NCBI RefSeq assembly: GCF_000686845.1
Contig: NZ_KK366025.1
Location: 227,395 to 291,394, forward strand
Length of the DNA stretch: 64,000 nt
Source of the DNA: Paenibacillus sp. UNC451MF
GTDB taxonomy: Bacteria > Bacillota > Bacilli > Paenibacillales > NBRC-103111
Reading direction: 5' to 3'
The first letter of the stretch is position 1, and the number at the start of each line of letters is the position of its first letter. The notes under the pieces are model-generated. The model saw nothing but the letters and a program-made list of their open reading frames with translations. It was not told where the DNA came from and searched no databases. The position numbers were made by a program, and so were the translations under genes. Of the stretch, positions 8,035 through 15,783 are shown piece by piece.

Positions 8035-9090
8035 ATGAAAATGGAAGATATCGCAAAGCTTGCCGGCGTCTCTAAGGCGGCAGTCTCACTCGCACTCAGC
8101 GGCAAGCCTGGGATCGGTCAGGAGACGCGCGAACGCATCCTGCAAATTGCCAAGGAAAGCGGCTACTTACCCAAGACGAAATCGCCGGTTTCGGATAACG
8201 GGATCAAATCCTTATCCTTCCTCGTGTTCACCAATTCAGGAATTGTACTTGAGGAGTATTATCAGCAGCCATTCTTTCGCGAGCTGATTCATTATATCGA
8301 GGATCGCTGCCGTACCAAGGGCTATTCTCTTCGTTTCTCTACGGTAGATATGGAATTTTTCGATAGGGACATTCGTACGGTAGCCGAAGATCGTCAAAGC
8401 GAGGGAGTCATTTTACTCGGCACGAACTTAAACCAAAGTGTGATTATGGATATTGCCGGAAGATTAGGTACGCATCTTGTCGTGCTGGATACTTGTTTTG
8501 AGTCTCTGCCCATTCATTTCGTAGGCATTAACAATTTCATGGGGGCTTATCAGGCCGGCAGCCATATTTGTGAATTGGGACACAAGGAAATTGGATATAT
8601 TGCTTCGAACGTTAGAATTCAAAATTTTGACGAGCGAAAAGATGGCTTTATCGCAGCTCTTCAAGCGTATGAGCTGGATATTGCGGCAGACCGCTGCTTT
8701 TCCGTCGCACCAACCATGCTTTCATCTCAGGAGGAGCTGAAAGCCCAACTGAAGCCACTGCTACAAGAAGGCTCTCGTATGCCGACAGCCATTTTTTGCG
8801 AATGCGATTATATTGCGATCAGTGCCGTGAAGACACTGAGCGAGCTGGGTGTCCGTATTCCAGAAGAGGTGTCCATCGTCGGCTTCGATAACATCTCAGA
8901 ATCACGCATCATCTCCCCCGAGCTCACCACCGTGCATGTGGAAAAGAAGAGAATGGCGCAGCTGGCTGTCGATCTTCTCGTGGAATCCATAGAGCTCGGC
9001 GAAGAGGCCAAAGCCAAGATTCGGGTGGATACCCGATTTGTCAGACGCGTATCATCTAGTTCTCCCGCCTTTGGAGAACCGCATAGGTAA
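8035..9090 (+). CDS. LacI-family transcriptional regulator
   Basis: 351-aa repressor-type regulator. The N-terminal helix-turn-helix and hinge are clear (MEDIAKLAGVSKAAVSLALS, then GIGQETRERILQIAKESGYLP), followed by the periplasmic-binding-like sensor domain (EGVILLGTNLN, HFVGINNFMGAYQAG, PTAIFCECDYIAISAVKTL, SIVGFDNISES). It is transcribed away from the isomerase/transketolase/kinase operon across a shared control region of repeats, so it most likely senses that operon's sugar or a phosphorylated intermediate. The ATG is preceded only by a modest GGGG site. LacI-type assignment is certain; the effector is unknown. Confidence 0.94.
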   Translation: MKMEDIAKLAGVSKAAVSLALSGKPGIGQETRERILQIAKESGYLPKTKSPVSDNGIKSLSFLVFTNSGIVLEEYYQQPFFRELIHYIEDRCRTKGYSLRFSTVDMEFFDRDIRTVAEDRQSEGVILLGTNLNQSVIMDIAGRLGTHLVVLDTCFESLPIHFVGINNFMGAYQAGSHICELGHKEIGYIASNVRIQNFDERKDGFIAALQAYELDIAADRCFSVAPTMLSSQEELKAQLKPLLQEGSRMPTAIFCECDYIAISAVKTLSELGVRIPEEVSIVGFDNISESRIISPELTTVHVEKKRMAQLAVDLLVESIELGEEAKAKIRVDTRFVRRVSSSSPAFGEPHR

Positions 9091-9208
9091 TACAGAAGAG
9101 GTCGAACAGTTGCATCTCAGGACTCGCAGCTTCTAAAACCTCTGCTTGCAATCACCGTGCTGGATGACAGTTTAGAGCTTCCTCCCATCAAGACATAGCA
9201 TAAAAAAA

Positions 9209-9227
9209 AGCGCCCCAATAGGGCGCT
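9209..9227 (-). terminator. Rho-independent terminator (minus strand)
   Basis: AGCGCCC / GGGCGCT stem with a CAATA loop, followed on the minus strand by a run of eight T residues (A-run at 9202-9209 on the plus strand). It lies just beyond the stop of the decayed minus-strand coding sequence at 9247, so it is probably the original terminator of that vanished gene. Confidence 0.8.
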
Positions 9228-9246
9228 GAGCGGAAACCTAATTATT

Positions 9247-9530
9247 CCTATTTGATATCAATATTGTACAAATCTTTAGTAAATACCCACTTCTCTTTAT
9301 TTTGTTTATACCACTCTTGATACCAATGCTCGACTTTTCTTCCATTCCCCTCTTCCCAAATCGTTTTGGCGTCCTGAATAGCTTGCTCTGTGAGCTAAGG
9401 CCGCCTTTCGTTGAGGGTAACCTGCCAACTTGCGGCAACTATCATCGATTTTTAAAATTTCTTCCTTTTCCTTCCATACACCGCATCGAGAATGCAGAGG
9501 TCCACTCCAGCAGCCCTGTTTGCTTAATCC
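9247..9530 (-). pseudogene. Remnant of a C-terminal coding segment (possibly a solute-binding protein tail)
   Basis: On the minus strand, three short frames line up as one decayed protein end: LLEWTSAFS, then KEEILKIDDSCRKLAGYPQR, then TEQAIQDAKTIWEEGNGRKV continuing to WYKQNKEKWVFTKDLYNID and a TAG at 9247. At least two frameshifts separate them. The tail resembles the C-terminal end of large LplA-type sugar-binding proteins, though I hold this loosely. The fragment directly follows the sensor fragment upstream, as binding-protein and regulator genes do in Paenibacillus sugar clusters, and it keeps a terminator 20 bp beyond. Confidence 0.45.
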
Positions 9531-10190
9531 TAGTACCTATGGGTCCAGCCTAGATAGTTGGATTTAATTTCAGACATATCCTCTATCGAAGAACCAATGA
9601 CAAGTTGCCCCTGGCTATCGTACAAATTGATATGGCTGATTTCAAAATTGGTCATGCTGTCAAGCATACTCTTCACTGTCTGTACGTTAACATTAATGAC
9701 GATATAGCCTTTTTCCGCGGTAAACAGCGGGAACGGTTTCACAAGCGAAAAAACCTCAACAGGTTTATCATATTCAAGCTCATGATATTCCCTTTTGTTA
9801 GTCCAGCCTTTTGGGAAGCCGCCATTCTGTAATTCCCGAATGAATTTCTCATCGCCAAAGGAATCTACTTTTGTAGAGATATTGGAGCTTAGTACGGTTT
9901 GATCCTCGATATTGTATAAATAAATGGAATGAATCCATTTATTATTCACGACGATATTATTTAAGGTATCCGAAACCTTATTTGCATAATAATATTTTTT
10001 CACTCTATCCGAAGTATACAGGTACTCCTTTAAATCTTCATTCTGATCAATCTCTTTAATCATGGACCCGTCGATAGATTTAAAATACTGTTCCAGAATG
10101 GATACCACATGATTAGCAAACGCTACATTAGTCTTCAACGTTTGAGGTAAGCCATTGCAAGCAGTATAATAACGTGCAACTATCAAAAGA
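9530..10190 (-). pseudogene. Truncated extracellular sensor domain of an AraC-type regulator
   Basis: The readable protein (TNVAFANHVVSILEQYFKSI ... NNIVVNNKWIHSIYLYNIED ... EKGYIVINVNVQTVKSML ... SHINLYDSQGQLVIGSS) has the features of the extracellular Cache-like domain found in membrane-bound AraC-type regulators of Paenibacillus. An open frame extends to 10225, but its first 30 or so residues run into the PhzF terminator and are not homologous, so the true N-terminal membrane helix is lost. The frame stops at 9530 just after SNYLGWT, before the second membrane helix and the DNA-binding domain. Both ends are missing, so it should be non-functional. Confidence 0.65.
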
Positions 10191-10219
10191 TGTGGGGGAA
10201 ATAAATTGTAAAAGTAAAA

Positions 10220-10246
10220 GCGCACGCTGCCTCAGGCGTTGTGCGC
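10220..10246 (-). terminator. Terminator of the PhzF-like gene
   Basis: GCGCAC / GTGCGC outer stem with a smaller inner GCC-TCA-GGC hairpin, followed on the minus strand by TTTTACTTTT. It lies 24 bp past the stop of the PhzF-like gene. Confidence 0.65.
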
Positions 10247-10269
10247 TCAGAAATTAATCTACTATTAGT

Positions 10270-11130
10270 TCAAAGGTTTAATAAACCTTCGATGCAAGTC
10301 ACTGCATGTCCACCTAGCAGTATTTTACCATTTTCTTTATACCGAACTTCAATTCTACCGTTTCGACCTACACAATAACCTTGACTTGCAACGTAGTTTG
10401 ATTCCTCTATAAGTTCGAGCTGTCTCATAAGCACGGCTACACATCCATTACCGCTACCGCATACTGGATCTTCAGCGATTCCTTCACTAGGGGCAAATGA
10501 GCGTACTTCAACATAGGAATCTGTATCGGGAGCCGCCATTCCAAACACAGTTACGCCGGTAACACCTACCGGAGTCAATACAGCCACTCTGGACATATCC
10601 GGGTGTAAGCTCTGTACTTCTTCAGAATTAGACAATTGTAACGTAATCCACTTCGCTCCAACATCAATAGCTGCGCTCGCTCTAACATTAGTCAAAGGTA
10701 CGCCTAATGCACTTACAATATCAGCCAATTCCTTGTGGTCAATGCTTTGAATAATCGGCTCAGGCAGCGTGAGGAAAAGTTTATCGGCATCCATAGAAAT
10801 AGACACTAGCCCACTGCCACATTCCTGTACAAGGCTTCCCGGTGTCTTTGGTTTAAAACCATGTTTAAGTAAAGCAAAAGCCGACCCGATTGTAGGATGT
10901 CCCGCAAAGGGAAGCTCACTCTGTGGGGTAAATATTCGCAACCTATAGTCAGCTTGTGGATCCGTCGGCGTGCATACAAAGGTAGTTTCAGATAAGTTCG
11001 TCCAATTGGCAATAGCTTGCATTTCAGCCGTTGATAATTCATTGCCATCTAGTACCACCGCAACGGGATTCCCCTTAAATGGGATTTCAGAAAACACATC
11101 TACTTGTTGAAATGAGACTTGGCGATTCAT
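10270..11130 (-). CDS. PhzF-family isomerase/epimerase-like protein
   Basis: 286-aa member of the PhzF/diaminopimelate-epimerase-fold family, complete in length. It has the N-terminal family signature VDVFSEIPFKGNPVAVV (residues 11-27), the catalytic Glu context ANWTNLSETTFV, the second-half signature FTPQSELPFAGHPTIG, and SFAPSEGIAEDPVCGSGNGC near residues 210-230. True PhzF isomerises DHHA in phenazine synthesis; no other phenazine genes are here, so this is one of the many stand-alone paralogues of unknown substrate. AAGGGGG supplies a good ribosome binding site and the gene has its own terminator. The MocR-type regulator gene lies upstream on the same strand. Confidence 0.92.
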   Translation of the reverse strand: MNRQVSFQQVDVFSEIPFKGNPVAVVLDGNELSTAEMQAIANWTNLSETTFVCTPTDPQADYRLRIFTPQSELPFAGHPTIGSAFALLKHGFKPKTPGSLVQECGSGLVSISMDADKLFLTLPEPIIQSIDHKELADIVSALGVPLTNVRASAAIDVGAKWITLQLSNSEEVQSLHPDMSRVAVLTPVGVTGVTVFGMAAPDTDSYVEVRSFAPSEGIAEDPVCGSGNGCVAVLMRQLELIEESNYVASQGYCVGRNGRIEVRYKENGKILLGGHAVTCIEGLLNL

Positions 11131-11253
11131 TCAATATTCCCCCTTCGGATATCATTCATCAGTGTTTATTGTATATCGAAGCCATATATAACACTCAATA
11201 TGTATGTATAACACTGAAATGATAATACTCCCCCTCCTCCTTCGAATTGGAAT

Positions 11254-12729
11254 TTAGAAGTAGGGAGATCTTTCATGCATAGCTTTGGATGAAAATCCTG
11301 AATGGAGGATTGTACACAAAATTTTAATTCCTTCACTAAGAAGGTTTTCATTGACATAAGAGAAGCTCAATCGTAAATGATGATTTTCTTGCTCGACAGG
11401 GTAGCATGCTGATCCAGGTAAAAAATTGAGCTGTTGTTTTTTGGCCTCAATTAAGAGGTGATCCGCATTCATCCAGGAAGGTAAACTAATCCATAAGTTT
11501 AATCCCCCCTGAGGAACCAACCAAGTGATTCCTGACGGTGCATGTTCTGAAAGTAACGCGAGTACCAAATCACGTCTTAGTTTTAGGGCAATTCTCAGTT
11601 TTCTCAAATGTTCTTGCATTTTGGGGGATTCAATTAAGGGTAAGATGGTTTTTTGTGTTAGCAAAGAATTACCTAGATCAGCATTGGCTTTTGCTGCATA
11701 AAGACGGTTAAATATAGAGCCGGAAGCAACTAATACACCCGTTCTACAGCCAGGCGCCAATATTTTGCTTAAACCTTTCAAATAAATCACATGTCCACTA
11801 GTATCCCTATTTTTAATCGGAGCAGGTGGCTTTTTTTCATAATAAATCTCGCTGCTTGAATCATCTTCAATAATAATGCATTGGATGCTTTGAGCGATTT
11901 CAAGTATCTGTCTTTGTCGCTTTAGAGACATGACCGTACCCGTTGGATTATGGAAAGGAGCTGTTGTATAGATGATTTTGGGCTTGTATTTATCGCATAT
12001 ATTTTGCAGCAAATCGACTCGAATTCCCTCGCTGTCTACTGGAACAGAAAGTATGGTAGCACCTCTACCTCGAAATACATCAATGGCTCCTGGATAGGTG
12101 GGAGCTTCTGTTACAACCACATCCCCACTTCCAATAAATGTACGGGCAATAAGATCCAATCCTTGCTGGGTACCGTTCGTAATTAATATATGTTCAGGCG
12201 TAGTCGTAACTCCAAGGTTATCCAGATACTGGGAAATTGCATTTCTTAATTGTGAATCTCCTTGAATCTCAGCATAACGAGATAAAACCCTTGGATTTCT
12301 AGACAAAATTTGACTAATCTCTCTTTCAAACCATTGGGTAGGAAGCAGTCCAGGATCTACCATGGAAGAGGATAATTGAATTCTCTCGGAAGTATGAAGA
12401 AAACGGGCAAACTGAGCTCTAGGCAAATAATCCTGAAAAGCTAGCTGCCTATCAAAAGGGGACGTTCCCTCTACTAACACTTCTCTCTCCTTATTTTCTG
12501 TTACGAATGTTCCCTTGCCTTGAACAGAGATAATATAATTGTCGTCCTCTAGTTTCTTATAAGCCTTCACTACCGTTACCAGACTCACTCCAAGCTGCTT
12601 TGATTGATTCCGAACAGAAGGTAATCGTGCCCCTTCTTGGAGAAGTCCTGAATGAATATGATCCACAATAGATTGATAAATTTGATCTGAAATAGAAGCT
12701 CCTGCGTTGCGTTGAATCTCAATATACAT
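11254..12729 (-). CDS. MocR/PdxR-type GntR regulator with aminotransferase domain
   Basis: Transcription regulator of the MocR class: an N-terminal GntR winged helix (SDQIYQSIVDHIHSGLLQEG, RLPSVRNQSKQLGVSLVTVV) joined to a fold-type I PLP-dependent aminotransferase-like domain. The PLP region reads TNGTQQGLDLIARTF, YTTAPFHNPTGTVMS and, with the Schiff-base lysine, IYLKGLSKILAPGCRTG. I place the start at the ATG at 12729 (MYIEIQRNAG), preceded by GGAGAAAGG, rather than the more distal in-frame start that adds 23 non-homologous residues. About 490 aa. Such regulators usually control a nearby vitamin B6, GABA or amino-acid gene; the PhzF-like gene immediately downstream is the obvious candidate target. 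Confidence 0.9.
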   Translation of the reverse strand: MYIEIQRNAGASISDQIYQSIVDHIHSGLLQEGARLPSVRNQSKQLGVSLVTVVKAYKKLEDDNYIISVQGKGTFVTENKEREVLVEGTSPFDRQLAFQDYLPRAQFARFLHTSERIQLSSSMVDPGLLPTQWFEREISQILSRNPRVLSRYAEIQGDSQLRNAISQYLDNLGVTTTPEHILITNGTQQGLDLIARTFIGSGDVVVTEAPTYPGAIDVFRGRGATILSVPVDSEGIRVDLLQNICDKYKPKIIYTTAPFHNPTGTVMSLKRQRQILEIAQSIQCIIIEDDSSSEIYYEKKPPAPIKNRDTSGHVIYLKGLSKILAPGCRTGVLVASGSIFNRLYAAKANADLGNSLLTQKTILPLIESPKMQEHLRKLRIALKLRRDLVLALLSEHAPSGITWLVPQGGLNLWISLPSWMNADHLLIEAKKQQLNFLPGSACYPVEQENHHLRLSFSYVNENLLSEGIKILCTILHSGFSSKAMHERSPYF

Positions 12730-12799
12730 AATGAAATGGACCTTTCTCCAATAGATCTGTTGGGTGTTATACATATCATTATAGTCAAGAGTGATCACC

Positions 12800-13343
12800 T
12801 TTAATAATATTCTCTTTATAAAAAAAATCTCTTAAATAATAAATCTCTTATAGAATGAAGCAGCATCGGTGCAACAAGCGATTTGAGCTTTTTTTTTATG
12901 TAAATACAGATTAATTAATATTAAACCATATGAAAACAGAACCTATTTCTTTTTAAGAGAATAAAACAGATGAATAATGATAAATAAAAATGAATACTGT
13001 AGATATCCACGGATACGCTGCTTTCTTTCTGATATTGTAGTTCGTTATCCACACTGTTCATATTTTCCCAATAAGTGAATCTGTTTTTATATTTATATTT
13101 CGAAGCAATCATTATTTAAGCTTCCTCAACTATTCACATTAACCAATGTATTAACATAGATAGATCTGTTTTTATCTTATAAAAACATGTTTACGTTACC
13201 TTCATGATCATTTTAACAAGGAGAGATGGGATGAGTGAATAAAAATTAGACGATCTTAAATATTAAAAAATAATGGGGATGTTGGTTGCCAAGCATTAGC
13301 CGCACTACGAAGAGCCCTCTTCCTTTGTCTAAAAAAAAGAGAG
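12800..13343. other. A+T-rich non-coding region beside the replication genes
   Basis: No convincing gene is present. The stretch is very A+T-rich and holds one perfect DnaA box (13045-13053) and a small A+T-only cruciform, GTTTTTAT-CTT-ATAAAAAC (13168-13186). It also has an orphan ribosome binding site followed by ATG AGT GAA TAA at about 13231-13242. A 63-residue open frame on the minus strand (12921-13112) overlaps the DnaA box and is rich in Phe, Tyr, Ile and Lys as expected from A+T-rich noise. Its position next to the replication-type genes suggests it could be part of the origin. Confidence 0.5.
13045..13053 (+). promoter_or_regulatory. DnaA box
   Basis: TTATCCACA, identical to the strongest DnaA-box consensus, in A+T-rich DNA downstream of the 510-residue replication-type gene. 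A single 9-mer can occur by chance; the paired boxes at 15204-15221 make this one more credible. Confidence 0.5.
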
Positions 13344-14876
13344 CTAGTGACAATTGCTATGTAGATTTAAAAGGAGATCCTCAACATTAAAGCTGAGTGG
13401 AACATCGGGGATCGGCTCCCATTTAGGTAATTTTCGGATTTCGCTTAACATCCATTGTTTTACTTCAAAAGGAGCTCCTCGGTGTAATTTCCGTAAAGCG
13501 ATATCTTCAATCATACGATACTCATGAAGGTCTACTTGCATTTTATAGGCATAAGAATATATTTCTTCAGCCGACGACCTTCCCAGCAAGCGTTCCAGCT
13601 GCTCGTTCGCACGTTTATACGCAACTTGACTAAGTACAGGCATACGGGTGTATTGCCTGTTCAGGATAGGCAAAGCCGACTTGCAAAGGTTGCGGAACGT
13701 ATTCAAATCGAACCGGCTCATCGCCGCTGTGAATTCGGATAAACGGCCGCTTAATTCATCTGTACTTTTAGGTGCAATAAAGGAGTAAACCCCTGTTTTT
13801 TTGGCTATATCCAAGTAGACAGCCATTCCTTTGTTTTTGACTTCTTCCCTTATAAAACGAACAATGTCCGAAGGAAACACAAGGTGTTTACTATGCAGAT
13901 CTTTTATTTTTACCAATACATAGCGAATGAAAGACTGGCTTTTTTTCTTCATTAGATTGACAAGCTGGATTAGGGTTTGGCCATCATTGTGTTCTTCCAG
14001 GTCGCCTATTCCCATTGTGTATAATTGGGACTTAATATATGAGGTCATCCGATGATAGGTTTTCTTCGGCTTGATCACTTCATGATAATAGGTTCCCTTT
14101 TCTTTCGGTATGATGAAGTAGGGGTTAATAGAATAAGAGGCTTTATAGTAACCGGTTGAATTGGGTTTGATTAAGGCATTAGGTGCAAATAAAGGTTGTC
14201 CGTCCAAAACCGGTGTATCGGTTAGAACTTCGATCAATTGTTTAATCTGATTGAGATTTGTTTTATGTAAATAGCTATATAGTCCACCGTCTTTACCATC
14301 GGAGCGCAAATTCTTTTCCAGCACTTTGAAGGGGCTGTCATTCTGCTGCGCAGCGCCCTCTAAATACCACTTTTGTGCAGCTAAAGGGAGCTTGTAAAAA
14401 GCCTGGGTATAGACCGCAGGAGGCAATAAGAAATAATAACCGATCGTTCCGGTATCGTCCTGAAGATAATCGTTTAAGGTGTAGTGGTATGCTCCTGTGA
14501 TCTCTTCTTTTACAAGTTGAATCAAACCAAGCTCAATAAATTTTTGAAAAGAAACATAGAATTGATCATTCGTAACAGGCTCTTCAAACAATTCTACCTG
14601 CTTTTGATAGATTCGATTGCGGTTACAAAACTCTAATCTGCCTTTTGTATTAAAAACAGTCTGTACAGTTATAAAAAGCTGGATATCGGATTTAGTAATA
14701 TGGTGAATCAGTCTTCCTCTACCATCTTTTCTGACTTGAAACTGATCTCGGTTATACTCATACTGCTCCTCGATCTTTTTAAAGGCATTATAAAAACGAT
14801 AACTGATCACAACAGGGTTTGTTGGTTGGAGGTGGACCCTGCCTTTTTGATTATTTAAAAATACGAGTTTTTTCAA
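13344..14876 (-). CDS. Plasmid-replication-associated protein, 510 aa, family not recognised
   Basis: I do not recognise this protein by sequence. It is a 510-aa, Lys/Gln/Tyr-rich, soluble protein with no signal peptide or membrane segment. The start codon is TTG at 14876, fixed by GGAGGG eight bases upstream. Its setting is informative: the leader DNA contains a likely counter-transcribed RNA (14946-15173), then paired DnaA boxes, then an iteron array, then a second large replication-like gene on the same strand. A Rep gene controlled by an antisense RNA over its leader is the arrangement seen in pAMbeta1/pIP501-type theta plasmids, whose Rep is about 500 aa, although I see no RepE/RepS sequence match. 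A replication or copy-control role is inferred from context only. Confidence 0.6.
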   Translation of the reverse strand: MKKLVFLNNQKGRVHLQPTNPVVISYRFYNAFKKIEEQYEYNRDQFQVRKDGRGRLIHHITKSDIQLFITVQTVFNTKGRLEFCNRNRIYQKQVELFEEPVTNDQFYVSFQKFIELGLIQLVKEEITGAYHYTLNDYLQDDTGTIGYYFLLPPAVYTQAFYKLPLAAQKWYLEGAAQQNDSPFKVLEKNLRSDGKDGGLYSYLHKTNLNQIKQLIEVLTDTPVLDGQPLFAPNALIKPNSTGYYKASYSINPYFIIPKEKGTYYHEVIKPKKTYHRMTSYIKSQLYTMGIGDLEEHNDGQTLIQLVNLMKKKSQSFIRYVLVKIKDLHSKHLVFPSDIVRFIREEVKNKGMAVYLDIAKKTGVYSFIAPKSTDELSGRLSEFTAAMSRFDLNTFRNLCKSALPILNRQYTRMPVLSQVAYKRANEQLERLLGRSSAEEIYSYAYKMQVDLHEYRMIEDIALRKLHRGAPFEVKQWMLSEIRKLPKWEPIPDVPLSFNVEDLLLNLHSNCH

Positions 14877-14945
14877 GCAGGGAACCCTCCTTTGTCAGTT
14901 AGTCACAGTTTGCTTTCTTCCCTCATAGATTTTTATCATGAGATT

Positions 14946-15173
14946 TGGTAGAATAGGAGAAAGGCAACAGCTAAATAGGCCTCTTAGCCTTCTGATTTTT
15001 TTCAGAAGATGAAGAAGCTAGTCACGTGAGGTTTCGATCGTTATCGTTGGTAGCGGCAGGGATCGATTCCGAATGTTTTTCCTTTGAAACTGAGCATTGG
15101 TAGTGCTCGGTAAAATGGAGTGTTGGTAGCATTCCATTTTGTAAAGCTTCCATTCTATATGGAGGCTTTTTTT
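14946..15173 (+). ncRNA. Candidate counter-transcribed (antisense) RNA over the leader of the 510-aa gene
   Basis: On the plus strand, opposite the leader of the minus-strand gene starting at 14876, an extended -10 (TGGTAGAAT, 14946-14954) is followed by three hairpins. Each presents the identical heptamer TTGGTAG in its loop: 15035-15065 (loop 15047-15053), 15089-15111 (15097-15103) and 15112-15140 (15123-15129, an 11-bp stem with one G-U pair). A plus-strand terminator then follows: stem AAAGCTTCCAT / ATGGAGGCTTT (15143-15169) with the T-run to 15173. No plus-strand gene ends here, so the terminator needs another reason to exist. UUGG in a loop fits the YUNR U-turn motif of plasmid antisense RNAs. 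The RNA of about 210 nt is predicted, not observed. Confidence 0.6.
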
Positions 15174-15203
15174 CTATTCAAGTGGATAGAATATGTAGAT
15201 TTT

Positions 15204-15221
15204 TTATCCACATGTGGATAA
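15204..15221. promoter_or_regulatory. Head-to-head pair of perfect DnaA boxes
   Basis: TTATCCACA directly joined to its own reverse complement TGTGGATAA gives an 18-bp perfect palindrome made of two consensus DnaA boxes. It lies between the iteron array and the leader of the 510-aa gene, as host DnaA sites do in theta-type plasmid origins. Confidence 0.8.
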
Positions 15222-15281
15222 GTTATAGTTCAACATCATCCATTATAGCAACCTTGGTAATATCATGTAAGACTTCATAGA

Positions 15282-15775
15282 GTACGTGTATTTTGTAAAA
15301 GTCGTATCATTTCTAGGCGAAAGTGGAGTACGCGTTTTTAGTAAAAACCTAATCACCCCTTATACACCGCGGATTCTCAACCCACAAGGGTTTATCGAAA
15401 AAAAAATGAGGAAGTATGGTACGTGAATATAGTAAAAACTATGATTAAAGTACGTGTATTTTGTAAAACTGAAATAGAAGTACGCGATTTTTGTAAAAAA
15501 ATGATTTTGATAAGTACGATTTACACCTAAATTGTAAATAATTAACAAAGAAAAGCCTTTCAAAGAGTACGTTAAGATTGTAAAAAGCTCTTTCTACGGT
15601 ACGCTAATCATGTAAAAAGCCTATTTTCGGTACGTGATATTTGTAAAAAGCGAATTCTAGGTACGCTATTTTGTTAAAAACTGCGGTTAAAAACCGTAAA
15701 AAGATAAAAAAAGAGGGCGTGTATGAAAGCACACCCTCACTTTTTACATTAATAAAGTACGTCAATTTCGTAAAA
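15282..15775. repeat. Iteron array, consensus GTACGY-N8-GTAAAA or close variant (11 copies)
   Basis: Ten 19-bp direct repeats begin at 15282, 15328, 15419, 15450, 15480, 15567, 15599, 15630, 15661 and 15757. Nearly all open with GTACGT or GTACGC and close with GTAAAA (GTTAAAA at 15661); an eleventh at 15514 keeps both ends but with a longer middle. Neighbours are mostly 30-34 bp apart, and the last gap of 96 bp is three times 32, so the sites fall on the same face of the helix, about three turns apart. The first, fourth and ninth have the T-rich core TGTATTTT or TGATATTT. The array lies between two replication-like genes and beside paired DnaA boxes, so these are most likely binding sites for the initiator. 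The repeats are spaced rather than contiguous. Confidence 0.88.
15713..15738 (-). terminator. Terminator of the 484-aa replication-like gene
   Basis: Read on the minus strand, GAGGGTGTGC-TTTCAT-ACACGCCCTC followed by a run of seven T residues, about 45 bp past the stop at 15784. It sits inside the iteron array, between the last two repeats, which explains their 96-bp gap. Confidence 0.85.
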
Positions 15776-15783
15776 AGTAAAAT

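Noticed and set aside
10270-11130. Phenazine biosynthesis cluster
   Set aside because: Only a PhzF-like protein is present; the other phz genes are absent, and stand-alone PhzF paralogues are common.
12921-13112. 63-codon minus-strand open frame
   Set aside because: Composition mirrors A+T-rich noise, it overlaps a DnaA box, and no clear ribosome site or homology is visible.
15360-15563. 67-codon frame across the iterons
   Set aside because: It is built from translated iteron repeats (Phe, Tyr and Lys from the A+T-rich spacers) and has no ribosome site.
15282-15775. CRISPR array
   Set aside because: Repeats are only 19 bp with variable middles, spacers are 11-15 bp and no cas genes are present; the setting is a replication origin.
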